Shown: positions 7,589 to 14,062 of the stretch, piece after piece
Position numbering within the stretch: the first letter of the stretch is position 1
How the letters are laid out: the number at the start of each line of letters is the position of its first letter
Assembly: GCA_964517975.1 (NCBI GenBank)
Contig: CAZFDM010000201.1
Span: forward strand, 1-17,280
DNA: 17,280 bases
Direction: 5' to 3'
Source of the DNA: JBBIRM01 sp964517975
Lineage (GTDB): Bacteria > Desulfobacterota > BSN033 > UBA1163
Program-made: the position numbers and the translations under genes
The notes under the pieces: generated by a model
The model's database searches: none
Told to the model about the DNA's origin: nothing
The model's input: the letters and a program-made list of their open reading frames with translations, nothing else

Positions 7589-8398
7589 CTATCTTAATCC
7601 CAATACATCCTGCATATCGTAAAGGCCATTGGGTTGATTCACCACCCAGAGCGCTGCCCTCACTGCTCCACGGGCAAAGTTATCCCGGCTGTGGGCGCGG
7701 TGGATGATCTCCAATCGTTCACCAACCCCTCCAAAAAGAACCGTGTGTTCTCCAACGATGTCCCCTGCCCGGATTACCTGAACCCCAATCTCTTCTTTTG
7801 TTCTTTCTCCGATCATCCCTCTTCTTCCATAGACTCCAACCTTACTGAAATCCCGACCCGTTGCTTTTGCGATCAGCTCACCCAATCTCACCGCGGTTCC
7901 GCTGGGTGAATCCTTCTTCAGATGGTGATGGGCTTCAAGAATCTCCACATCATAATCAGGGCCAAGTGTCTTGGCAACCTCCTGAACGATTCTGAACATG
8001 ACATTCACTCCGACGCTCATGTTTGGAGAATAGACACACCGAACCTCTTTAGAGAGTTCTTTGAGTCTTTCCATCTGCTCTGAGTTTAGGCCTGTTGTAC
8101 CTATGACAATGGCCTTTTTCGTTTCTTTTGCAAACTCAAGGCTCTCCAAGGAGGCCTTTGGGTTTGTAAAGTTGATTAAAACATCGCCCCCTTCACCCCT
8201 CTTAAGCTCTCCTTCCAGTGGAATCCCCATTGTCCCAAGGCCAATAATTTCACCAATATCTTTTCCAAGCAACGGATGGTCTGGCCTCTCTACAGCCCTA
8301 CAGAGTTCAATCCCTGAAGTCTCCTTTATCATATGGATGATCCGACTCCCCATCTTCCCTGCCGCACCAACCACTATGGCTTTAATCGTATTCTTCAT
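7589..8398 (-). CDS. dapB: 4-hydroxy-tetrahydrodipicolinate reductase
   Basis: A 269-residue enzyme that reduces hydroxy-tetrahydrodipicolinate with NAD(P)H on the diaminopimelate/lysine route. The Rossmann motif GAAGKMG is at 11-17 and GTTG at 100-103 lies near the nicotinamide. The family signature EAHHHLKKDSPSGTA at 155-169 carries the catalytic histidine and lysine. Length is normal for the family. The ATG at 8398 overlaps the dapF stop in an ATGA, so the two are very probably co-translated. The gene order dapF-dapB lacks dapA in between. Confidence 0.97.
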   Translation of the reverse strand: MKNTIKAIVVGAAGKMGSRIIHMIKETSGIELCRAVERPDHPLLGKDIGEIIGLGTMGIPLEGELKRGEGGDVLINFTNPKASLESLEFAKETKKAIVIGTTGLNSEQMERLKELSKEVRCVYSPNMSVGVNVMFRIVQEVAKTLGPDYDVEILEAHHHLKKDSPSGTAVRLGELIAKATGRDFSKVGVYGRRGMIGERTKEEIGVQVIRAGDIVGEHTVLFGGVGERLEIIHRAHSRDNFARGAVRAALWVVNQPNGLYDMQDVLGLR

Positions 8399-9219
8399 TC
8401 ATAACCCTCCTCCCACATCTCGGCTTCATAGATAATGTGGACATCTCCCTCTAAGAAAACCTTTTTCACCTCTCCTTCTTCGATTTCATAATAGACGGTC
8501 AATACCTCCCCTCCCCTCGTCTTAATGGATACTGGAGATTTGACCAATCCCTTAAAACCAGCCACCAGGGCAGAGGCAACTGCCCCTGTCCCACAGGCTA
8601 AGGTCTCATCCTCCACCCCCCTTTCATAGGTCCGGATGGATAGTTGTGAACCATTTTCTAATCGAACAAAATTGGCATTCGTCCCATTGGGTGCAAAAAG
8701 AGGATGATATCGAATCAACCTCCCCAATCTTACCACATCGACTCTCTCGATATCCTGAGTAAAAAGGACTGTGTGGGGAACACCTGTATTGATATGTGAG
8801 AAGGTGAGTTCATTTCCTTCTATGGGAATAGTGTCGTCAAGTTTAAGGCTGTGAGGTTTGGTAAGTTCCAGTTTAACCCTCTTTCCGTTTACCTCAGCAG
8901 AAAGAATTCCGGCCATCGTTTCAAATTTAAGTTTGTGGCCCGAAATCCCTTTAATAGAGGCAAACCTCGCCGCGCATCTTCCTCCATTCCCACACATCTC
9001 GGCCTCACTGCCATCAGAGTTAAAAAACCGCCATTTGAAGTCGGCCTTATCTGAATTCTCGATGAGGATCAATCCATCTGCTCCAACGGATATTCTTCTC
9101 TGACAAACCTTTTGGGCAAACTCTTTTAAATGATCTTCTTTTAAGAAAGGGTTTCGATGGTCGATGAGGATGAAGTCGTTTCCACTTCCGCTCATCTTCA
9201 TAAAAGGAATCTTCATCAT
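8395..9219 (-). CDS. dapF: Diaminopimelate epimerase
   Basis: A 274-residue cofactor-independent epimerase interconverting LL- and meso-diaminopimelate, the form used in peptidoglycan and by LysA. Both catalytic cysteines are present: C76 in MCGNGGRC and C209 in ACGTGAVAS. The opening KMSGSGNDFILID is the family N-terminus. GGAGG lies 1 nt before the ATG at 9219 and 4 nt before the ATG at 9216, so the second methionine may be the real start; the protein differs by one residue. It heads the packed run dapF-dapB-FAH-hemL-histidine phosphatase-HAD, with a 306-bp gap carrying a MITE-like element upstream. Confidence 0.97.
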   Translation of the reverse strand: MMKIPFMKMSGSGNDFILIDHRNPFLKEDHLKEFAQKVCQRRISVGADGLILIENSDKADFKWRFFNSDGSEAEMCGNGGRCAARFASIKGISGHKLKFETMAGILSAEVNGKRVKLELTKPHSLKLDDTIPIEGNELTFSHINTGVPHTVLFTQDIERVDVVRLGRLIRYHPLFAPNGTNANFVRLENGSQLSIRTYERGVEDETLACGTGAVASALVAGFKGLVKSPVSIKTRGGEVLTVYYEIEEGEVKKVFLEGDVHIIYEAEMWEEGYE

Positions 9220-9266
9220 GCCTCCAGCTTAAACCAAGTTCAAAGACCTAATCTCTTTTTTTGAAT

Positions 9267-9486
9267 CTAAATTGAGCGATCCTAACAGTATCTTATGAAG
9301 AGCAGGGATGCTGAAAAGGCTTTTAGAGCGAGATCCTCTTCTTTGCTGAATTTCTATTAGGATTGGGTTAACCTTTCACCTGCTTGGTGTTATAAGCATG
9401 TATTGACCTCACTTAAAAAATTCGCATTCTAAAAGACTTTGAAGCATTCCTGCTCTTCAACATGACGCTGAATCGCTCAATTTAGG
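9267..9486. mobile_element. MITE-like element with ~62-bp imperfect terminal inverted repeats
   Basis: The left arm (about 9267-9330) and the reverse complement of the right arm (about 9425-9485) align over about 62 bp. The outermost 14 bp, CTAAATTGAGCGAT, are identical (9267-9280 and 9472-9485). Further in are TGAAGAGCAGG, ATGCT, AAAG and CTTTTAGA blocks in the same order. About 95 bp of unrelated AT-rich DNA separates the arms. TTGAAT occurs directly before the left end (9261-9266) and 1 nt after the right end (9487-9492), a possible 6-bp target duplication. There is no open frame, so mobility would need a transposase in trans. It could instead be a long hairpin of non-transposon origin. 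Confidence 0.55.
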
Positions 9487-9495
9487 TTGAATTTA

Positions 9496-9554
9496 ATTTG
9501 ACATTTTGATTTTGACCTTTGATATTCATTTGACATCTGACCTTTGAAATTTGG
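9496..9554. repeat. Two degenerate direct repeats overlapping the lysA 3' end
   Basis: A unit starting ATTTGACAT and ending TGACCTTTGA occurs at about 9496-9522 and again, shortened, at 9528-9554. The second copy lies inside the lysA frame and encodes its last residues (KFQRSDVK). The lysA stop (9526-9528) falls at the junction of the two copies. The first copy begins close to the end of the inverted-repeat element. Confidence 0.55.
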
Positions 9555-10818
9555 AATCACCTTTGAGAAATTCCGGTATTTCTTCTCCCCGTATGAGGTC
9601 TTCATAACTTTCCCTCTGCCGGATCACAAATATCTGCTCATCTTTAACCAAAACCTCAGCCACCCTTGGTCGGGAGTTGTAGTTTGTGGACATCGAAAAT
9701 CCATAGGCCCCTGCGCTCATCACCGCAATCAGTTCCCCGGGATTGAGCCTGGGTATCCTTCGCCCCTTGGCCAAGAAGTCGGTTGATTCACAGATGGGTC
9801 CAACGACATCCGCCACCATCTCCTCCTGCTCAGATTTTTGGATCACAGGAAGAATTTGGTGATACGATCCATAGTAGCTTGGACGAACCAGGTCATTCAT
9901 CCCTGCATCTATGATTACAAACTTCTTCTCTTCATTCTCTTTCGTATAGAGAACTCTGGAGACCAGGATACCTGCATTTCCAACAATGACCCGACCTGGT
10001 TCTAAGAGGAGGATGCACCCAAACCCTTTGATCTCATCGAGTATATTTTGCGCATATTCAACTGGGTGGGGAGGCTCTTCATCTTCATAGGTGATTCCCA
10101 ATCCTCCTCCAAGATCCAGATACTCAATATTCATCCCTTCCTTTCTTAACCCCTCCACCAACCGCTTCAATTTTCTTAATGCCTCGACGATAGGCCCTAC
10201 CTCCACCAATTGAGACCCAATGTGACAGTCAATTCCAATCACATTAAGATTCGGCAATTGAGAGGCAAGGCGATAGGCCGCCTCTGCCTGAAGGATATCA
10301 ATCCCGAATTTGTTCTGTTTCAAACCTGTGGAGATATAGGGATGGGTCTTCGGGTCGATATCAGGGTTAACGCGGATGGCAACAGGAGCCTTCTTCCCCA
10401 TTCGACCTGCTAACTCATCTATTTTTTCAAGCTCTTGAAGGGACTCCACATTAAACATGAGAATCCCTACCTCCAGGGCATATTCAATCTCACTCTCCTT
10501 TTTCCCAACCCCAGAAAAAACAATCTTCTTTGGGTCTGCCCCACTCTTTAAAGCTCTGTAAAGTTCGCCACCAGAGACCACATCTACCCCTCCACCCAAG
10601 TTGACAAAGAGTCGAAGAAGAGCCAGATTGGAATTGGCTTTCGCAGAATAGCAGACCAGATGAGGAATTCCTTTAAAGGCCTCATCAAAAACAGTAAAGT
10701 GCCTGACCAACGTGTGGTAACTATATAGATAGAAGGGGGTTCCCACGCTTTCAGCGATCTCTCGAATGGAAATTCCCTCACAGTAAAGTTCCTGATTCTT
10801 ATATTTGAAAAAATACAT
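9526..10818 (-). CDS. lysA: Diaminopimelate decarboxylase
   Basis: A 430-residue fold-type III PLP enzyme (alanine-racemase-like barrel plus beta domain) that decarboxylates meso-diaminopimelate to L-lysine. Visible landmarks are the PLP lysine K60 in CYSAKANSN, the HIGSQ segment, DLGGGLGI, the EPGR cofactor loop, the CESTD motif that contributes to the partner active site, and AGAYGFSMSTNYN near the C-terminus. I place the start at ATG 10818 because AGAGGA lies 3-4 nt upstream; a longer TTG form from 10830 is unlikely. The final ~8 residues come from a degenerate repeat and are probably not part of the fold. It follows the lipoprotein gene by 92 bp. Confidence 0.97.
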   Translation of the reverse strand: MYFFKYKNQELYCEGISIREIAESVGTPFYLYSYHTLVRHFTVFDEAFKGIPHLVCYSAKANSNLALLRLFVNLGGGVDVVSGGELYRALKSGADPKKIVFSGVGKKESEIEYALEVGILMFNVESLQELEKIDELAGRMGKKAPVAIRVNPDIDPKTHPYISTGLKQNKFGIDILQAEAAYRLASQLPNLNVIGIDCHIGSQLVEVGPIVEALRKLKRLVEGLRKEGMNIEYLDLGGGLGITYEDEEPPHPVEYAQNILDEIKGFGCILLLEPGRVIVGNAGILVSRVLYTKENEEKKFVIIDAGMNDLVRPSYYGSYHQILPVIQKSEQEEMVADVVGPICESTDFLAKGRRIPRLNPGELIAVMSAGAYGFSMSTNYNSRPRVAEVLVKDEQIFVIRQRESYEDLIRGEEIPEFLKGDSKFQRSDVK

Positions 10819-10840
10819 TTTTCCTCTCAAAGGTAAATTT

Positions 10841-10865
10841 CGAAATTCAGATTTCGGATTTAAAA
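10841..10865. repeat. Low-complexity AATCCGAAATC-type repeat upstream of lysA
   Basis: The 5' leader of lysA contains short alternations of AAATTTCGAAATT and GATTTCGGATTT. On the minus strand this includes AAATCCGAAATC (10861-10850). The 11-bp core AATCCGAAATC is also present at the 3' end of maf (12784-12794), so it looks like a small dispersed repeat and not a lysA-specific regulatory site. Confidence 0.4.
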
Positions 10866-10910
10866 GTTATTCTGCATAAAAATCCGGCTTTTCACAATCT
10901 CCCCTCTGCA

Positions 10911-11942
10911 TTAATAAAGATATTTCACCCTTACTTCTTCGGAGCGATGGCTCTCATTCTTCCGAACAGAGTTATCCACTGCTGTTACCGCATACTCATA
11001 TTCTTGGTTGAGAACGACCTCTAAATCGAGATAGGTCTCTTTAGACAGTGGTTCCTCATTCAATCTTTTAAACTCCTTCTCTCCGGGTCTACGGCGATAG
11101 ACATAATATCCGAGGAGGTCGGGCTCTTTATTCCTTGCCCAGTTCAGTTCAATTCCCTTCTCAAGTGGGATAGCAACAAGCCCTGAAGGAGAGGCTGGAG
11201 GAATAAGGTCTGTTGGCGTTACAGGAATACCCAGAGACCCTTTCCCCTCCACATCGGTCTTAACGACCCTTTTGACTGCCCTGACCGAATAAATATATCT
11301 CTTCTCATTCTCAACATTGAGGTCCGTATATTGAGTCACACTTAGGGGTTCCCTATTTAAAGGTCTAATGGGAAATTCCTCCCCCTCCTGTCTTCGATAA
11401 ACATTATAACCCGATGCACCCTCCAGAGCCTCCCAGTAGAGGTCAACCCTTTTATCTCCCCTTTCCCCTCGAACCATTCTGGGCGATTGTGGAGGATGAT
11501 CCCAGTAGACCCATACGGGATTGGAAGGGGCACTGGAATGTCCCCTCCTGTTGATGGAAACGACCTGATAGATGTAGACTTTTCTTGGCTCGTGGTCCTC
11601 AAAGAAAAGCATCATCTTTTTGGTCTTCATCTCTTCCTTGGGTAATTTCATTTCATATACCACTTTTGGTTTTTCCCCACACCCCTTGCATTCCCCTGCG
11701 ATAAAAATCCCTTCCGACCTTAAAATTTGAAACCCAACTAAGTCGATAAGGGGTGATTTGTCAGTATTCTCTTTGGGGGGGCTCCACATTAAGAGCAACC
11801 GACCTTCCCTTGGAATGGCTTCGAGAGTAACAATCCTTTTGGGCACAATGGTCTCCCATGGCACGGGAGGGCCCTTTTTGGCACAACCACCCACCAAAAA
11901 TAAAAGAGTTATCAAGATAAGTACCTTAGACCTCAATTCCAT
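10911..11942 (-). CDS. Lipoprotein with LptM/YifL-like N-terminus and fibronectin-III-like repeats
   Basis: About 343 residues. A short basic start and hydrophobic stretch end in the lipobox LVGGC (lipidated cysteine near residue 20). The next residues, AKKGPPVP, match the C-x-K-G-P-x-x-P pattern of the LptM/YifL-type lipoprotein head. The rest is three fibronectin-III-like segments at about 33-140, 145-240 and 243-343. Their markers are repeated W, GY-VYRR and Y-YSVRAV or YEYAVTAV strands, with D-IPP-SP linkers before domain starts. It should be anchored in an outer or inner membrane leaflet facing the periplasm. In E. coli yifL lies directly before dapF, and here the gene directly precedes lysA, so the context agrees with the head motif. 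The start is unsure: ATG 11942 has GGAG touching it, whereas TTG 11936 has GGAG 6 nt upstream. Function of the repeats is unknown. Confidence 0.8.
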   Translation of the reverse strand: MELRSKVLILITLLFLVGGCAKKGPPVPWETIVPKRIVTLEAIPREGRLLLMWSPPKENTDKSPLIDLVGFQILRSEGIFIAGECKGCGEKPKVVYEMKLPKEEMKTKKMMLFFEDHEPRKVYIYQVVSINRRGHSSAPSNPVWVYWDHPPQSPRMVRGERGDKRVDLYWEALEGASGYNVYRRQEGEEFPIRPLNREPLSVTQYTDLNVENEKRYIYSVRAVKRVVKTDVEGKGSLGIPVTPTDLIPPASPSGLVAIPLEKGIELNWARNKEPDLLGYYVYRRRPGEKEFKRLNEEPLSKETYLDLEVVLNQEYEYAVTAVDNSVRKNESHRSEEVRVKYLY

Positions 11943-12016
11943 CTCCAATACTTTAATGGCCTACGTTTAAGGTTCAGGTGATGGCGAACAAGAAATTCTA
12001 TACGTTAACCCCCTAC

Positions 12017-12700
12017 TTAAGATTTTCTTGGTCCAAAGATAGCCGTTCCGACTCTAACATAGGTCGCTCCTTCTTCAATGGCAACCTCAAAGTCGTTTGA
12101 CATACCCATCGAGAGTTCTTTCATCGGAATCCCCTCCCTTATGATCTTCTCCTTCAACTCACGGAGTTTAATATAGTAAGGCCGACTCATCTCTGGATCA
12201 TCAAAATAGGGAGGCATGGTCATTAGGCCTTCCAAGGAAAGTGCCTTAAGGGAATGAATGCCATGAGCCATACTTAAAATCTTCTCTTCATCGGTTCCAA
12301 ATTTAGTGGCCTCTCCAGATAGGTTGACCTCAATTAGTACCTTGATTACCCGATTGGCCTGCTCTGCTCTCCGGTTCAATTCTTCTGCCAAGCGAAGGCT
12401 GTCAATGGAGTGGATCACATCGAAGAGCCTAACCGCATACTTTGCTTTATTCGACTGAAGATGACCAATGAAATGCCAGGAGACAGGTCTTCCAATCTCC
12501 TCAATCTTCTTTTGAGCCTCCTGAACATAATTTTCACCCAAAATCGAAACCCCTGCCTCAATCGCCTCTTTGATACGGGCTACCTTTACCGTCTTAGAAA
12601 CAGCAACCAACTTTACTTCCTTGGGGTCTCGTCCAGCCTTTTGAGCCCTCCTTTCAATCCTTTCAATGACCCTTATAAGATTCTCTCGTATCTGTGACAT
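12017..12700 (-). CDS. YggS-family PLP-binding protein (PLP homeostasis protein)
   Basis: A 227-residue single-domain fold-type III PLP protein of the YggS/PROSC/PLPBP family, which buffers pyridoxal phosphate and affects amino-acid homeostasis without a known catalytic reaction. The PLP lysine is K36 in LVAVSKTVK. Further family motifs are LGENYVQEAQKK, WHFIGHLQSNKAK, and the C-terminal SMGMSNDFEVAIEEGATYVRVG that holds the cofactor phosphate. Length is typical. It lies between maf and the lipoprotein gene, with gaps of 81 and 74 bp, all on the minus strand. No clear ribosome-binding site precedes ATG 12700, although the family-typical N-terminus supports it. Confidence 0.95.
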   Translation of the reverse strand: MSQIRENLIRVIERIERRAQKAGRDPKEVKLVAVSKTVKVARIKEAIEAGVSILGENYVQEAQKKIEEIGRPVSWHFIGHLQSNKAKYAVRLFDVIHSIDSLRLAEELNRRAEQANRVIKVLIEVNLSGEATKFGTDEEKILSMAHGIHSLKALSLEGLMTMPPYFDDPEMSRPYYIKLRELKEKIIREGIPMKELSMGMSNDFEVAIEEGATYVRVGTAIFGPRKS

Positions 12701-12781
12701 AACTATTTTAAATCAAATGTGGCATCAGCATTCATCGCCGTATCCTGCCCACTCTCAATCATTGAGGTGCTCCATTTATAT

Positions 12782-13387
12782 TCAATCCGAAATCCTTAAT
12801 CCGCTCTCCGAAATGGAAATGGCTCCCAATCGAACCAGCATCTCCATCAACTCACACAGAGGAAGTCCAACGACATTGGTATAGGAGCCTCGGATCGATT
12901 CAACCATAAAAGACCCTATCCCCTGAATGGCATAGCCCCCTGCTTTATCAAAGGGTTCCTTCGTGCTGACATACCAGTCTATTTCAACAGGGCTAAGAGG
13001 TTTCATCTTCACTGCTGTTTTAACGGCCTCGCGCCCCTTTTTACCTTTCTCAATATTCTGGACAGAAAAACCCGTAAGGACCCAATGTTCCCTCCCACTC
13101 AAAACCTGAAGCATTTCGATTGCCTCTCCTTGAGTTTTGGGTTTACCTAAAATGGAGTGGTCGATATAGACAATAGTATCTGCTGCAATTACCCAGCGGG
13201 TGGGGAACCGCGATCCCACCTCCGAAGCTTTGGCCTCTGCCAATCTTAAGACATGATCTTCCGGAGACTCCCCCTCAATCAAATTCTCCTCAATCCGACT
13301 GGGAACAATATCGATTTCAAACCCTAATTGTTTTAATAATTCATAACGACGGGGCGATCTGGATGCAAGGACAAACCGACTTTTCAC
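12782..13387 (-). CDS. maf: Maf-family nucleoside triphosphate pyrophosphatase
   Basis: A 201-residue house-cleaning pyrophosphatase that hydrolyses non-canonical or excess nucleoside triphosphates (dTTP/UTP in the YhdE branch) to monophosphates. Motifs visible are LASRSPRRYELL (7-18, the S-x-S-P-R-R loop), the lysine of EAKA near 53, AADTIV with the catalytic aspartate near 70, GKP near 81-83, and YAIQG at 152-156. The GTG at 13387 is the only start that keeps the N-terminal motif at normal distance. The last residues (LRISD) are encoded by a dispersed AATCCGAAATC-type repeat, so the C-terminus may have been altered. Its upstream region is shared with rfaE2 on the other strand. Confidence 0.94.
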   Translation of the reverse strand: MKSRFVLASRSPRRYELLKQLGFEIDIVPSRIEENLIEGESPEDHVLRLAEAKASEVGSRFPTRWVIAADTIVYIDHSILGKPKTQGEAIEMLQVLSGREHWVLTGFSVQNIEKGKKGREAVKTAVKMKPLSPVEIDWYVSTKEPFDKAGGYAIQGIGSFMVESIRGSYTNVVGLPLCELMEMLVRLGAISISESGLRISD

Positions 13388-13393
13388 CCTTAA

Positions 13394-13422
13394 AAACTAA
13401 AGGGTTTACAAAGGATTGTCAA
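13394..13422 (-). promoter_or_regulatory. Putative promoter for maf
   Basis: On the minus strand TTGACA (13422-13417) is followed by a 17-nt spacer and TAGTTT (13399-13394). The -35 is perfect, the -10 weak (three of six). Only 6 nt separate the -10 from the maf GTG, so transcription from here would give a nearly leaderless message. It could also be a chance match. Confidence 0.35.
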
Positions 13423-13465
13423 GATTGAAACTCGAGACTTCTGAACAGGTACCGATAATAAATAG

Positions 13466-13494
13466 TTGTAGGGTAAGGGCTTGGCCCTTACCCT
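13466..13494. repeat. Palindromic repeat between maf and rfaE2
   Basis: AGGGTAAGGGC (13470-13480) and GCCCTTACCCT (13484-13494) are perfect 11-bp arms around a TTG loop. The 18 bp at 13466-13483 are the exact reverse complement of 4092-4109, in the repeat array downstream of the HAD gene. It is not followed by a T-tract on either strand, so an intrinsic terminator is not supported. Confidence 0.7.
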
Positions 13495-13525
13495 CCTTTA
13501 CCCAGAGTAGGGGAAAAGGTGAAAG

Positions 13526-13554
13526 TTGACTCAAAGAGTTAAATCTGATAGGTT
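13526..13554 (+). promoter_or_regulatory. Possible promoter for rfaE2-lon
   Basis: TTGACT (13526-13531), a 17-nt spacer and TAGGTT (13549-13554) would start a transcript near 13561, about 13 nt before the rfaE2 ATG. The -10 is weak. If real, it also argues against the upstream TTG (13526) being the rfaE2 start codon. Confidence 0.28.
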
Positions 13555-13573
13555 TTCTTTAAAAGAGAATGCA

Positions 13574-14062
13574 ATGAAAGACAAGATTAAAGAGAGACAG
13601 GAACTTTCCCAAATTATAAACCGTCTAAAACAGAAGGGGAAACGGATTGTTTTTACCAATGGCTGTTTTGACCTCCTTCACCTCGGACATGTACGGTACC
13701 TTGAAGAGGCCAAATCCCTTGGAGATATATTGGTAGTAGGGATCAACAGTGACCGCTCTGTCAGGGAGTTAAAGGGTCCGAATCGACCCATCCTCCCCGA
13801 GATGGAAAGGGCAGAGATCATTTCTGGGCTTGGTTGTGTAGACTATGTTACAATTTTTGATGAGTTAGATCCTCTTGACCTTATCTCTTCGCTCTTACCC
13901 CATGTCCTGGTGAAGGGGGGAGATTGGACTAAGGAGACTACTGTGGGAAGGGATGTCGTCGAGAGGGCAGGAGGAGAGGTGGTGATCCTTCCCTTCGTAC
14001 AAGGGGCCTCCACCTCTAACCTGATCGAAACCATCCTGAAACGGTATGAAAAAAGAACCTGA
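13574..14062 (+). CDS. rfaE2: D-glycero-beta-D-manno-heptose 1-phosphate adenylyltransferase
   Basis: A 162-residue nucleotidyltransferase equal to the C-terminal domain of HldE (RfaE). It makes ADP-heptose from heptose 1-phosphate and ATP for the LPS inner core. The cytidylyltransferase-fold motif VFTNGCFDLLHLGHVRYLEE (26-45) contains the HxGH signature (H36-H39). GINSDRSV (about 56-63), KGGDWT (114-119) and the terminal STSNLI (147-151) match the family. The kinase domain is absent, as is usual when rfaE1 and rfaE2 are separate genes. I choose ATG 13574, with AAGAGA upstream, over a TTG at 13526 that would add 16 atypical residues. It overlaps lon by 17 bp. Confidence 0.93.
   Translation: MKDKIKERQELSQIINRLKQKGKRIVFTNGCFDLLHLGHVRYLEEAKSLGDILVVGINSDRSVRELKGPNRPILPEMERAEIISGLGCVDYVTIFDELDPLDLISSLLPHVLVKGGDWTKETTVGRDVVERAGGEVVILPFVQGASTSNLIETILKRYEKRT

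Noticed and set aside
9389..9394. TATAAC on the minus strand inside the inverted-repeat element as a dapF promoter
   Set aside because: The -10 is good, but the hexamer 17 nt upstream (TTTAAG) matches the -35 at only three positions.
12754..12766. CTCAATCATTGAG palindrome between yggS and maf
   Set aside because: Six-base arms around one base are too short to call, it lies downstream of maf with no promoter next to it, and no second copy was noticed.
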